Below are positions 43,145-52,514 of a stretch of DNA of 64,000 bases, in pieces (the first letter of the stretch is position 1; every line of letters starts with the position of its first letter). Where the stretch lies: the NCBI GenBank assembly GCA_031421635.1, contig JANOPA010000125.1:1-64000 (forward strand). The letters are read 5' to 3'. This stretch comes from JAPOKJ01 sp031421635 (lineage in GTDB: Bacteria > Pseudomonadota > Gammaproteobacteria > Burkholderiales > Burkholderiaceae_E). The notes beneath the pieces are model-generated. The model saw only the letters and a list, made by a program, of their open reading frames with translations. It ran no database searches and was not told the DNA's origin. Both the position numbers and the translations under genes were made by a program.

Positions 43145-44815
43145 CTAGAAATCGCTCGCTCTGCCTTTTCGTCTGGCCATACTGAGTACGAAGCGCGCGC
43201 CATGGCCTTTACTTTCAACGGTTTCTCCAATCTCTAAGTTGGGCGGGCGTTCAATGCCACTCTCGACCCAAACCCTGGCTTGGTGTTGCCGTGCGATTTC
43301 GGCCACGATCGCTAAACCAAGGCCACTGCCCTGAGAGGTCACTTTACTTGGTGCGTTGTTACCTTGGAAAAACCGTTCAAAAACGTGGGTTCTTAGCTCA
43401 ATCGGCACGCCGGGTCCATTGTCTTCGACCTCAAGAACCACGCGCTCATCTCTTTGTAGCACTCGTACAGTGACGACCCCGTTGCTGGGTGTATAGCGCA
43501 AGGCATTGTCGATGAGGTTCTGTATTAGCTCATGCAATAGCAGGGATTGCCCATTCACGTAAAGCCGCTCAGATGAGGACTCAAAGCCCAAGTCAATATT
43601 CTTTGCAATGGCTACCGGTGCGAGTTCTTGCAAGATCGACTGAGTGAGCGTGCTCAGCTCTACCGCCGTAATTTCTCCGCTTTCTTCAAGGGCCTCCATC
43701 CGGGCCAAGGACAGAAGCTGAGAGACGAGGTGCGCTGCGCGGTCGGAGCTCTGCACGACTTGAATCAGGCTTTTGCGCAATTCCGCCGGGTCAGTCTGGC
43801 GTAGCGCGAGTTCGGCCTGAGTTTTTAGGCCAGCCAGCGGTGTTTTCATTTGATGCGCAGCATCAGCGATGAATCTTTTCTGTCCAGAAATGTTGCTACC
43901 CAGACGAGCCAGTAGTTCATTGAAGGAGCGCATCAGCGGCATGATCTCGTCTGGCGTTCCCGACAGATTTACCTCTGATAGATCGTCGGGCGCCCGCTGT
44001 CTGAGACGCTCTTCGAGTCGCCTCAGCGGGGTCAGGCCCCGGTTCAAGCCGAACCATACGAGCCATATCGAAATGGGTAGGATGACAAACTGCGGAAAGA
44101 TCACGCCCTTGACGATTTCGTTCGCGAGCGCGTTACGGCCGTCCATCGTTTCGGCGACTTGAATCAGAATTTGAGGCTCGTCGGATTCCTTTGAGGCGCC
44201 CTGTTTATAGGTATAAGCAATGCGAAACTCGGTCCCTTCAATTTGCGCGACTCGCAATTTTACCGCGGTCGTATCCGGGAAATCGTAAAGCGGAGGAATA
44301 GGAATTTTCCTATCGCCTGCAACGACATTACCCGAGGGGCCAACAATCTGGAATATTTGGTTGGAGCGTTGTTCTTCGCTGAGCGCGGCATCTTGCGCGT
44401 AAACACTGAGGTTTACAACGGCTTGATTGTTTTGAAGGCGAACCTGCTGACTTAAAGCCTCCGCCTTCTCGATCAGTACTCTGTCGAAGGGAACGTCAGA
44501 TAACGAGCGCGCAACGAGGAATGTAATCGCGATGGACAGTGGCCAAATCAAGACTAACGGTGCGTACATCCAGTCGAGAATTTCGCCGAATAAGCTGCGG
44601 GGTTCAACGCTTTCCTCCGCGGCATGCTTTGATTCCGCGTTAAAATGGGAGAGATCTTTTTGTGCCGGCTGACGACCCGGCGCAACGGTTTCTTCGCTAC
44701 GAATAAGGTCTGTTACGAAGGTGGGTAGACGGCGCGGCTTGCTAGGCTCGGTTTTCGACTCGTCAACCCTTGGGTCAACCGTGGCTTGCCCGAAAGGTAT
44801 CCTAAAGCGTTTCAT
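43145..44815 (-). CDS. Sensor histidine kinase, TctE/QseC-like
   Basis: 556 residues. The sensor begins in earnest at about residue 74 (SLFGEILDWMYAPLVLIWPL), with TM1 near 84-106, a periplasmic sensor loop, TM2 near 245-263, then a HAMP segment. The HisKA box is FIADAAHQMKTPLAGLKTQ with the phospho-His; HATPase boxes are LIQNLIDNALRYTP, VEDNGPGVP and GSGLGLAIV. The first 73 residues are a polar extension absent from typical TctE. TctE senses tricarboxylates in some bacteria. It follows the response regulator by 35 bases. Confidence 0.92.
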   Translation of the reverse strand: MKRFRIPFGQATVDPRVDESKTEPSKPRRLPTFVTDLIRSEETVAPGRQPAQKDLSHFNAESKHAAEESVEPRSLFGEILDWMYAPLVLIWPLSIAITFLVARSLSDVPFDRVLIEKAEALSQQVRLQNNQAVVNLSVYAQDAALSEEQRSNQIFQIVGPSGNVVAGDRKIPIPPLYDFPDTTAVKLRVAQIEGTEFRIAYTYKQGASKESDEPQILIQVAETMDGRNALANEIVKGVIFPQFVILPISIWLVWFGLNRGLTPLRRLEERLRQRAPDDLSEVNLSGTPDEIMPLMRSFNELLARLGSNISGQKRFIADAAHQMKTPLAGLKTQAELALRQTDPAELRKSLIQVVQSSDRAAHLVSQLLSLARMEALEESGEITAVELSTLTQSILQELAPVAIAKNIDLGFESSSERLYVNGQSLLLHELIQNLIDNALRYTPSNGVVTVRVLQRDERVVLEVEDNGPGVPIELRTHVFERFFQGNNAPSKVTSQGSGLGLAIVAEIARQHQARVWVESGIERPPNLEIGETVESKGHGARFVLSMARRKGRASDF

Positions 44816-44850
44816 ATCGCGCCAAAAAACGCCTTCTGCCGACCACGTCT

Positions 44851-45543
44851 CTAGACATGTTTGGCGGAGGGCTCATTTGGATATTTTTCCAAACAATAGC
44901 CCAGACCTCTCACAGTGGTGACCACCACACCCGCACCTTCGAGTTTCTTGCGCAGACGATGCATGTACACCTCGACTGCGTTCGAGCTGATTTCCTCGCC
45001 CCACTCGCAAAGGTGTGCCACGATCTGCTCTTTGTTAACTAGACGCCCCACCCGAGAAAGCAAAATCTCAATAAGTCCTACTTCTCGAGCCGATAGATCT
45101 ACGAGAACATCGTTGAAATATACCGCTCTACCGACTTGATCGTAGGTAAGCTGACCATGCTTGAGCAAGGGCACGCTAGCGCCCATCCGGCGACGTACCA
45201 GTGCTCGCACTCTTGCCTCGAGCTCACTCAATGCAAACGGCTTTGCCATGAAATCGTCGGCGCCAATATCTAGGCCTCGCACTCTTTGCTCGACAGAATC
45301 ACCCGCTGTCAAAATTAGGACAGGTGTGTCGTCGTTGCGGGCCCGTAAGCGCCGCAATACGTCCAGCCCTGCGATTTTCGGCAGGCCGAGATCGAGAATT
45401 AATAAGTCAAACCTTTGGGCGCCTAAAGCGGCCTCCGCCTGCGACCCATCGGCCGCATGATCCACAACGTAGCCAGCCGCTCGCAGCCCGCGCGACAGGC
45501 CATCTGCCAATACTTGATCATCTTCGGCCACTAAAATTTTCAT
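44851..45543 (-). CDS. OmpR-family response regulator, TctD-like
   Basis: 230 residues. The receiver domain has Asp9/Asp8 (AEDDQ), phospho-acceptor Asp51 (LILDLGLP), Thr near 79 (LILTAGD) and Lys near 101 (MAKPF). The winged helix (about 125-222) is the OmpR/PhoB type (SAREVGLIEILLSRVGRLV, then SNAVEVYMHRLRKKL). First gene of the two-component pair with the kinase 35 bases downstream. Given the many Bug receptors in the window it may control a carboxylate transporter elsewhere (inference). Confidence 0.95.
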   Translation of the reverse strand: MKILVAEDDQVLADGLSRGLRAAGYVVDHAADGSQAEAALGAQRFDLLILDLGLPKIAGLDVLRRLRARNDDTPVLILTAGDSVEQRVRGLDIGADDFMAKPFALSELEARVRALVRRRMGASVPLLKHGQLTYDQVGRAVYFNDVLVDLSAREVGLIEILLSRVGRLVNKEQIVAHLCEWGEEISSNAVEVYMHRLRKKLEGAGVVVTTVRGLGYCLEKYPNEPSAKHV

Positions 45544-45588
45544 GGTTCAAACGCCATTCTAAGCCGTCCTAAATGAGCGTTGCTCACC

Positions 45589-46506
45589 TTAAACCTGACT
45601 CGACGCGGCACGAATTTGATCGCGGGTATGTTTGGCAGCAAGGGCCGCGGCATGGGCAAAATCCGTTCCTGAGCTGGCATAAATGATTGCTCTTGAGGAG
45701 TTAATCATCATTCCAAAGCCGCTCGCGTCTCGCCCTGCCTTTACGGTCGCGTGTACGTCGCCACCTTGCGCGCCGATTCCGGGCACTAAGAGTGGAATTT
45801 TAGGTGCCAAGGTGCGCACCCGAGCTAACTCCGCAGGATACGTTGCACCCACTACCAAGCAAATTTGCTCATCCCTGTTCCACTCGGAATGCGCTAGCCG
45901 AGCAATCCGCTCGAACAGTCGTTCGCTTTTGGGGAGATCCTTCGGGAGCGCGGATGGTGTACTGAAAGAAGCACGCGGTGGCGAGTTCGGCAAATCGGTG
46001 AAGACGTTGAGATTTTGAAAATCGTCACCGCCCGGGTTTGAAGTTCGACATAGAACGATGGCACCCTTATCCCGATAGCGCAAATAGGGCTCAATCGAAT
46101 CAAAGCCCATAAACGGACTGAGCGTAACTGCATCAACCTGATAGCGCTCAAACGCCTCTTTCGCATATTGCTCGGCCGTGGCACCGATGTCTCCGCGCTT
46201 GGCATCGAGGATCATTGGAATGTCGGCGTACTGCTTTCTTGCGTGGGCAATAATCTTTTCCAAGGCGAGTTCAGCGCGAGCCGCATGGAAGTATGCAATT
46301 TGCGGTTTGAAAGCGCAGGCATATTGAGCGGTAGCATCGAGGAGCGCGATACCAAAGGCGGCAATAGCCTCGCAAACCACTTCTGACTCACTGTCAGGTT
46401 TGGGCCGTAAGCCATCTGGTAGCTTGTGAGGGTCAGGGTCAATCCCCACGCAAAGCATGGATTGGCTAGATTCCCAGCGTGCCCTTAATTTCTCTATAAA
46501 TTTCAA
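45589..46506 (-). CDS. pyrF: Orotidine 5'-phosphate decarboxylase (type 2)
   Basis: 305 residues. PyrF makes UMP from OMP. The long bacterial subfamily is shown by FIEKLRARW at the start, CVGIDPDPHKLP, and the catalytic block Asp101-Ala-Lys103-Arg-Gly-Asp-Ile. The start is a TTG at 46506: the family's first residues (x-F-I-x-K-L) follow it directly, and the first internal ATG (codon 17) would cut the first strand. The C-terminal phosphate-binding part VPGIGAQGGD is complete. The 5' end slightly precedes and diverges from the EamA gene. Confidence 0.94.
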   Translation of the reverse strand: MKFIEKLRARWESSQSMLCVGIDPDPHKLPDGLRPKPDSESEVVCEAIAAFGIALLDATAQYACAFKPQIAYFHAARAELALEKIIAHARKQYADIPMILDAKRGDIGATAEQYAKEAFERYQVDAVTLSPFMGFDSIEPYLRYRDKGAIVLCRTSNPGGDDFQNLNVFTDLPNSPPRASFSTPSALPKDLPKSERLFERIARLAHSEWNRDEQICLVVGATYPAELARVRTLAPKIPLLVPGIGAQGGDVHATVKAGRDASGFGMMINSSRAIIYASSGTDFAHAAALAAKHTRDQIRAASSQV

Positions 46507-46534
46507 GTTTTCAGTCTCAAAGCGGTCGTCCAGT

Positions 46535-47491
46535 ATGAATTCTAAAGCCTTAGGTCAAAGTGCGCTCAGCCGCAGGGACCTTGTGATCCTGGTCTTGCTG
46601 ACACTTGCCTGGGGAATCAACTGGCCGATCATGAAGTTTGGCGTAAGAGAAATGGAGCCCCTGACCTTTCGCGCCTTGTGCATGATCGGAGGTCTACCCT
46701 TATTGTTTCTCATTATTCGCAAAAAGGGCCTGACCCTGGCAATTCCGCGCCATTATTGGCGTGAATCGTTTTGGATCGCGTTGACCAATATGGTCGGCTG
46801 GTATGTGTTTGCGATGTATGGAGTGAAGCTTCTCAGCTCGGGCCGGGCCGCGATTTTGGGCTACACCATGCCCATTTGGGTAGCGCTTTTTGGCTATCTC
46901 ATCTTCAAAAGCGAAACGACTCGCAGGCTTTGGATCGGCGTAGCCCTGGCCAGCTTGGGGGTGGTGTTTTTGTTGGCAGGGGAACTATCGAGTATCAGTG
47001 GCCGCCCTCTGGGTGCCATTTTTATGCTGATTGCCGGTGCAATTTGGGGCCTAGGCACCCACCTAATGAAACGCCGTAAACAAAATACTCATGTCTACGT
47101 CGTTACCTTCTGGTCATTGAGTCTGGCTTTATTGGTGTGTGGATTCGTCGCGCTTACGTTTGAACAAGCTGGTTGGAAGTCTTGGTTCTTTGCCGATCCG
47201 GTCACCGGCACAGCCGCTAAATTTCCGAGCGCGTCGGCTTGGTGGGCCGTGCTGTACAACAGTGTTGTGGTATTCACCTTTGCACAGGTTGCTTGGTTTC
47301 GATTGACGCTTATATTGCCGCCGGTCGCCAGCGGCTTGTCGATCATGATGATTCCTGTCGTTGGGGTGTTCTCCGGCATGTGGATGCTTGGCGAGATGGT
47401 TCATTGGAATGATTATGCGGCTTTGGCGACCATCATCGGGGCGATCGCCTGCGTGCTTTGGCCTACTAAGTCTTCTAAAGTTGGCGGCTAG
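46535..47491 (+). CDS. EamA/DMT-family permease
   Basis: 318 residues from the ATG at 46535; the open frame goes further upstream, antisense to the pyrF start. Ten hydrophobic segments fall in two EamA repeats. The first repeat begins LVILVLLTLAWGINWPIMKFG and the second contains AIFMLIAGAIWGLGTHLM. Members export amino acids, purines or other metabolites from the cytoplasm; the substrate cannot be told from sequence. Followed by a palindromic repeat at 47501. Confidence 0.88.
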   Translation: MNSKALGQSALSRRDLVILVLLTLAWGINWPIMKFGVREMEPLTFRALCMIGGLPLLFLIIRKKGLTLAIPRHYWRESFWIALTNMVGWYVFAMYGVKLLSSGRAAILGYTMPIWVALFGYLIFKSETTRRLWIGVALASLGVVFLLAGELSSISGRPLGAIFMLIAGAIWGLGTHLMKRRKQNTHVYVVTFWSLSLALLVCGFVALTFEQAGWKSWFFADPVTGTAAKFPSASAWWAVLYNSVVVFTFAQVAWFRLTLILPPVASGLSIMMIPVVGVFSGMWMLGEMVHWNDYAALATIIGAIACVLWPTKSSKVGG

Positions 47492-47500
47492 CTTACGCAA

Positions 47501-47602
47501 GCCTCGTAGGTCGGGTTGAGCGGCTACTCATGTCCCCCGCGGCATCCTGCGGCTGCCGCTCCGCCTTTACTTCGCTACGCCGCTCACCCCGACCTACGAG
47601 GC
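47501..47602. repeat. MITE-like element with 24-base terminal inverted repeats
   Basis: Left arm 47501-47524 (GCCTCGTAGGTCGGGTTGAG plus CGGC) and right arm 47579-47602 are inverted repeats with a single mismatch in 24 bases, enclosing 54 GC-rich bases. It has no coding capacity. Similar 'GTAGGTCGGG' palindromes are dispersed in many proteobacterial genomes. It lies 9 bases after the EamA stop, where the RNA hairpin may also act as a transcription end. Confidence 0.7.
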
Positions 47603-47754
47603 CAGACCTTGGCCTGGTGAGGACCTAAAAACCTAGACAGAAAGTTGCCGATTCTAGGTATCATTAGCAATCGGTCAAAAGCCGAGACTAAGATCAATAC
47701 GGCGTTTACCCGTGCCTTATTCCAACGGACACCCTCTGAACGGAGAATTTCGCT

Positions 47755-50700
47755 ATGAATGCACCGCTTTCGCGGGACGGCCAAGAGTCGCTTGAAGACA
47801 CTCTGGCACGAGCTTTAAAAGAGGTGAGCCTCGATGACAAATACACGCTCGAAAAAGGGCGCGCTTATATGTCGGGTACCCAGGCTCTCGTGCGTTTACC
47901 GATGTTACAGCGTGAGCGAGATCGCCGTGCCGGACTTAACACGGCTGGCTTTATCTCCGGTTATCGCGGCTCACCCTTAGGTGGCTTGGACCAAGCGCTC
48001 TGGAAGGCTGAGAAACATTTGGCAGCCCACCAAATTGTTTTTAAACCGGGTCTAAACGAAGACTTGGCCGCCACCGCCGTTTGGGGTACCCAACAACTCG
48101 CACTCACTGGAAAAAGTAAGGTCGACGGAGTGTTCTCTCTTTGGTATGGCAAAGGTCCCGGAGTGGATCGCACGGGTGATGTTTTTAAGCACGCCAATGC
48201 CGCCGGGACCTCCAAGCATGGCGGGGTGATTGCTTTGGCGGGTGATGACCATGGTGCAAAATCCTCGACATTGCCGCATCAGTCGGACCATATCTTTAAG
48301 GCCTGTGGCTTACCGGTGTTCTATCCGGCCACGGTGCAAGAGTATCTCGATCTGGGGCTGCACGGCTTCGCGATGTCGCGCTTTTCTGGTTTATGGGTAT
48401 CGATGAAAACCGTCACTGAAGTGGTGGAGGCTTCGAGCTCGGTCATGATCGATCCTGATCGCGTCAAAATTGTTTTACCTGAAGATTTCACCTTGCCAGA
48501 ATCGGGCTTAAACATTCGTTGGCCGGACTCCCCCTTAGAGCAAGAGGCTCGCTTGTTCAACTACAAGTGGTATGCCGCGCTCGCTTATGTGCGTAGCAAT
48601 AAGCTTAACCATACCGTGATTGATTCTCCGCAGGCTTGGTTTGGAATCGTCACGGGCGGAAAGGCGTATTTGGATACTCGTCAAGCGCTTGATGATCTCG
48701 GACTAGACGATGCTGCCTGCGCTCAAATAGGCATTCGAGTCTTCAAGTGTGGCGTCGTGTGGCCTTTGGAAGCGCGAACCGTCAGCGAGTTTGCCGAAGG
48801 GCTACAGGAAATCTTGGTGGTGGAAGAAAAGCGCCAAATTCTCGAATACGCGCTTAAGGAAGAATTGTATAACTGGCCAGATCACAAGCGCCCCAAGATT
48901 TACGGCAAGTTTGATGAAAAAGATGGTCGCGGAGGTGAGTGGGCCATGCCGCAAGGACAGTGGTTGTTACCCGGACTGGCAGAGCTCTCGCCGCAAATCA
49001 TAGCCAAGGCCATTGCGGCACGCCTGTTGAACCCAGGCAAGTACGGCGCTCGCTTCGAGCTCTCTAGTGATATGCGCTCGCATATAGAATCTCGTTTGGC
49101 CATTATTGCTGCTAAAGAAAAAGCATTGGCCCTACCGCACACCACGGTGAATCGTGTTCCAACCTTTTGTTCGGGTTGTCCTCACAATACCTCGACTCAC
49201 ATTCCTGAAGGTTCTCGAGGTATGGCCGGTATTGGCTGCCATTACATGGTGACCTGGATGCCCGAGCGTCGCACTGAGAATTTCACACAAATGGGTGGCG
49301 AGGGAGTGCCTTGGATTGGGCAAGCGCCATTTTGTGCGGACAATCACATCTTCGCCAATCTAGGCGATGGCACTTATTTTCACTCTGGGCTATTAGCTAT
49401 CCGAGCCTCGATTGCTGCGCGTGTGAACATCACTTACAAAATCCTCTACAACGACGCGGTCGCGATGACAGGCGGGCAGCCGATTGATGGCACTTTAACG
49501 GTGCCGCAAGTCATTGGACAACTAAAGGCCGAAGGTGCCAAGAAAATTGTCGTCGTCACCGACGAACCTGATAAATACGATTCGGTGCGCCGCACCGAGG
49601 CAGCGACCTTCGACGGCATTGAAATTCATGGCCGCGAGCATCTGGATTGGGTTCAGAAGCAGTTGCGCGAAATTCCCGGCTGCACCATTCTCATCTACGA
49701 TCAAACCTGTGCCTCCGAGAAACGGCGTCGCCGCAAAAAAGTGATCGATGGCGTACCCGGTTTTCCTGATCCCGCTAAAAGGGTCATCATCAACGAGGCC
49801 GTATGCGAAGGCTGCGGTGATTGTTCAGTGCAAAGTTCCTGTGTGTCGGTGGAGCCGGTCGAAACGGAATTTGGGCGAAAGAGAAAAATCAATCAATCGT
49901 CCTGTAACAAGGACTATTCTTGTGTGAACGGTTTTTGCCCAAGTTTTGTCACAGTCGAAGGTGGTCGACTCAAAAAGGGCGGAGGTGGAGCGCAACCGGG
50001 TACTGATGTCGCAAGTTGGCCCACGCTTCCAGAACCCGTGTTGATGGGATTCGGGGGTTCGGCTGCCGGAGTTTTGAGCAATGCCACCTATGGAATTCTA
50101 GTCACTGGAGTCGGTGGTTCGGGGGTGGTGACCATCGGACAAATTCTCGGCATGGCAGCGCATTTGGAAGGCAAGGGAATTTCTGTATTGGATATGGCCG
50201 GCTTGGCGCAAAAAGGCGGAGCCGTCTATTCTCACGTTCAGATTGCGGAATCGCCGGAGCATCTTTATTCCACAAGAATAGCTACCGGTGAGGCCGATCT
50301 TATGATCGCCTGTGACCTTGTCGTTGGAGCCAGCAATGAGGCCCTCTCGAAGATGCGACCGTCCGTGACCCGTGCGGTCATCAATAGTGATATTGCACCG
50401 ACCTCAGACTTTTTGCGGGATCGCGACTGGACACTTCCAGAACAGGAACTGAAAGCGAATATTCTGGATGCTGCCGGGGCGCAAGACATTGATTTCCTCG
50501 ACGCCTCAGAGCTGGCCGCCAAGTTGCTTGGCGATACGATCTATACCAATCCCTTACTGATGGGTTACGCATGGCAGAAGGGCTGGTTACCCCTGCGACG
50601 CGAATCGATTATGCGGGCCTTTGAGCTAAATGCCGTTTCGGTTAAGAGCAATCAAGAAGCTTTTCAATGGGGACGACGCTATGCTCACGACGCCCTGGCG

Positions 50701-51513
50701 GTGAAGCGAACCTTTGCACCTAGCCAAGTAGTTAACATTTCTCGGCACAAGGTCGCGACGGCGGAAGCTTTGGCTAGCCTGGTCGAGAGTCGCGCCGACA
50801 TTCTGGTGCAGTATCAGAATCTTGATTATGCGGCTCGCTACCGAAAATTAGTGGAGGAGATCAAACAGGCTGAACTCCGGCGAATTGCCGGCGTCCAAGC
50901 GAACCCAAATCAAAGCAAGGGCGTGGCATCCTCCTCGCTTGTCTTGACCGAAGCGGTGGCTCGAAACTATTTCAAACTACTCGCCTACAAAGATGAATAT
51001 GAGGTGGCCCGCCTTCATAGTGAGCCGGCGTTCCGAGCAAAAATTGCTGAACAATTCGAGGGCGATTACAAACTTCGGTTCCATCTTGCTCCACCGCTCT
51101 TATCGAGGGTGGATCCTAAAACTGGGAAGCCCAAGAAAATGAGCTTTGGCCCTTGGATGATGATGGGCTTTAAGGCCTTACGTCGACTGAAAGGTCTACG
51201 CGGCACCGCGTTTGATGTCTTTGGACGGAGTGAGGAGCGCAAACAGGAGCGAGCCTTGATCGCTCAATACGAGCAGTGCCTCGAACAGGTGGTTAAGCTT
51301 CTTGACGAAAAAAATTACGCTTTGGCGCTAGAGCTCGCGAGAGTGCCTGAAGAGGTACGCGGCTACGGCCATATCAAAGAACCTGCGCTCAAGAAGGCTC
51401 GCGCCGACCTGACACAATTGCTTGCCCAAATTGAGAATCCCGGTCTTCGACCCAATCACTCGACTGCCAAAATTGTCACACTTTCAAGGCCAAGTATGTT
51501 GGTTCGCAAGTGA
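47755..51513 (+). CDS. Fused indolepyruvate ferredoxin oxidoreductase (IorAB-like)
   Basis: 1252 residues. It oxidatively decarboxylates aryl-pyruvates to aryl-acetyl-CoA. The N-terminal pyrimidine-binding domain starts SGTQALVRLPMLQRERDR and GFISGYRGSPLGGLD. The TPP-binding part carries FCSGCPHNTST and NLGDGTYFHSG. A ferredoxin-like insertion has CEGCGDCSVQSSC, and further cysteines in SCNKDYSCVNGFCPS. The gamma domain begins GILVTGVGGSGVVTIGQI (about residue 780), then a C-terminal DUF6537-type extension (about 1000-1230). This single-chain type is common in betaproteobacteria. A ribosome-binding site GGAG lies upstream; likely monocistronic. Confidence 0.94.
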   Translation: MNAPLSRDGQESLEDTLARALKEVSLDDKYTLEKGRAYMSGTQALVRLPMLQRERDRRAGLNTAGFISGYRGSPLGGLDQALWKAEKHLAAHQIVFKPGLNEDLAATAVWGTQQLALTGKSKVDGVFSLWYGKGPGVDRTGDVFKHANAAGTSKHGGVIALAGDDHGAKSSTLPHQSDHIFKACGLPVFYPATVQEYLDLGLHGFAMSRFSGLWVSMKTVTEVVEASSSVMIDPDRVKIVLPEDFTLPESGLNIRWPDSPLEQEARLFNYKWYAALAYVRSNKLNHTVIDSPQAWFGIVTGGKAYLDTRQALDDLGLDDAACAQIGIRVFKCGVVWPLEARTVSEFAEGLQEILVVEEKRQILEYALKEELYNWPDHKRPKIYGKFDEKDGRGGEWAMPQGQWLLPGLAELSPQIIAKAIAARLLNPGKYGARFELSSDMRSHIESRLAIIAAKEKALALPHTTVNRVPTFCSGCPHNTSTHIPEGSRGMAGIGCHYMVTWMPERRTENFTQMGGEGVPWIGQAPFCADNHIFANLGDGTYFHSGLLAIRASIAARVNITYKILYNDAVAMTGGQPIDGTLTVPQVIGQLKAEGAKKIVVVTDEPDKYDSVRRTEAATFDGIEIHGREHLDWVQKQLREIPGCTILIYDQTCASEKRRRRKKVIDGVPGFPDPAKRVIINEAVCEGCGDCSVQSSCVSVEPVETEFGRKRKINQSSCNKDYSCVNGFCPSFVTVEGGRLKKGGGGAQPGTDVASWPTLPEPVLMGFGGSAAGVLSNATYGILVTGVGGSGVVTIGQILGMAAHLEGKGISVLDMAGLAQKGGAVYSHVQIAESPEHLYSTRIATGEADLMIACDLVVGASNEALSKMRPSVTRAVINSDIAPTSDFLRDRDWTLPEQELKANILDAAGAQDIDFLDASELAAKLLGDTIYTNPLLMGYAWQKGWLPLRRESIMRAFELNAVSVKSNQEAFQWGRRYAHDALAVKRTFAPSQVVNISRHKVATAEALASLVESRADILVQYQNLDYAARYRKLVEEIKQAELRRIAGVQANPNQSKGVASSSLVLTEAVARNYFKLLAYKDEYEVARLHSEPAFRAKIAEQFEGDYKLRFHLAPPLLSRVDPKTGKPKKMSFGPWMMMGFKALRRLKGLRGTAFDVFGRSEERKQERALIAQYEQCLEQVVKLLDEKNYALALELARVPEEVRGYGHIKEPALKKARADLTQLLAQIENPGLRPNHSTAKIVTLSRPSMLVRK

Positions 51514-51577
51514 CTGTCATCACAAAGCTCTCACTCTTTTGAATGCGCGACGGCGCGACTTTCGCTAGACTCCGGGG

Positions 51578-52429
51578 ATGGTGAAAGAGATTAGTTCTGA
51601 ACTGCATGTCCGTGATGCACTTCGGCTTCATGTTAAAGAATGGTTACCTGAGGGTGTAGCTTCACGCGCCCAATGCCGAGCCGGGGTGATGATGATTCAT
51701 GGCCTGGGCGAACATAGCGGGCGCTACGCCGCATTGGCTGATTGGTTCACTCAACGAGGTTTCGCTGTCCTGGCCTACGATCAGCGAGGCCACGGTAAGT
51801 CCGGTGGGGAGAAGGGCGATATGCTGCGCCCAAGCGACTATGTAGCCCACGGTCTTGAGGTGCTTATGCATTTCAAAAACGCGCTTGGCCAACGGCCTTT
51901 CCTTTTAGGGCATAGTCTTGGAGGTACGGTTGCAGCATCGATGGTCATTGAGCGTCAGGCACCGGTTGCGGGTCTAATTCTTTCGTCGCCTGCACTGGAT
52001 CCGGGTCTGAGCCGTATGCAGCTTACTTTGCTTTCCTTCATGGAAAAGATGGCACCGAGAACCGCAATCTCGAATGGCCTGAAGTCGAAATTCCTATCGC
52101 ATAATACTGAGGTCGTGAAAGCCTATCGGTCTGACCCTTTGGTGCATGATCGGGTAACGACGGCGCCGGTGCGCTGGCTAATTGATACCTGCGAGCGCCT
52201 GTCAGTACCCAACCGTCCCTTGATGGCGCCCACCTTACTTATGGCCGCCCAGGATGATCGTTTGGTGAACCCTCAGGGGAGTGACAGTTTCGCCAGGCAC
52301 TATGCCGAAGCGGAGATGACTTACTACCCGCTGAAAGGTTACTACCACGAGATTTTCAACGAAGATACTGTGCGTCGAGAAAAGGTGCTGGCCTTGCTAG
52401 GCACTTGGCTTGACAAGTACGTGCGCTAA
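51578..52429 (+). CDS. Alpha/beta hydrolase, monoglyceride lipase/lysophospholipase-like
   Basis: 283 residues. HGLGEHSGRYAALADWF is the oxyanion-loop signature of the serine-aminopeptidase-S33/monoglyceride lipase group. The nucleophile Ser is in GHSLGG (near residue 112), the Asp in AAQDDRLV (near 226) and the His in YHEIFNED (near 256). Cytoplasmic, no signal peptide. It may hydrolyse monoacylglycerols or short esters. It follows the indolepyruvate oxidoreductase gene by 64 bases with no clear link. Confidence 0.92.
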   Translation: MVKEISSELHVRDALRLHVKEWLPEGVASRAQCRAGVMMIHGLGEHSGRYAALADWFTQRGFAVLAYDQRGHGKSGGEKGDMLRPSDYVAHGLEVLMHFKNALGQRPFLLGHSLGGTVAASMVIERQAPVAGLILSSPALDPGLSRMQLTLLSFMEKMAPRTAISNGLKSKFLSHNTEVVKAYRSDPLVHDRVTTAPVRWLIDTCERLSVPNRPLMAPTLLMAAQDDRLVNPQGSDSFARHYAEAEMTYYPLKGYYHEIFNEDTVRREKVLALLGTWLDKYVR

Positions 52430-52514
52430 AAGTTTGAACTTTAAGGTGCGGTTTTAAATCGACCACCCCCCGAAAACGCAGGGGTAGTCAGCACTAAATG
52501 CTTCTCGCTTTGAC

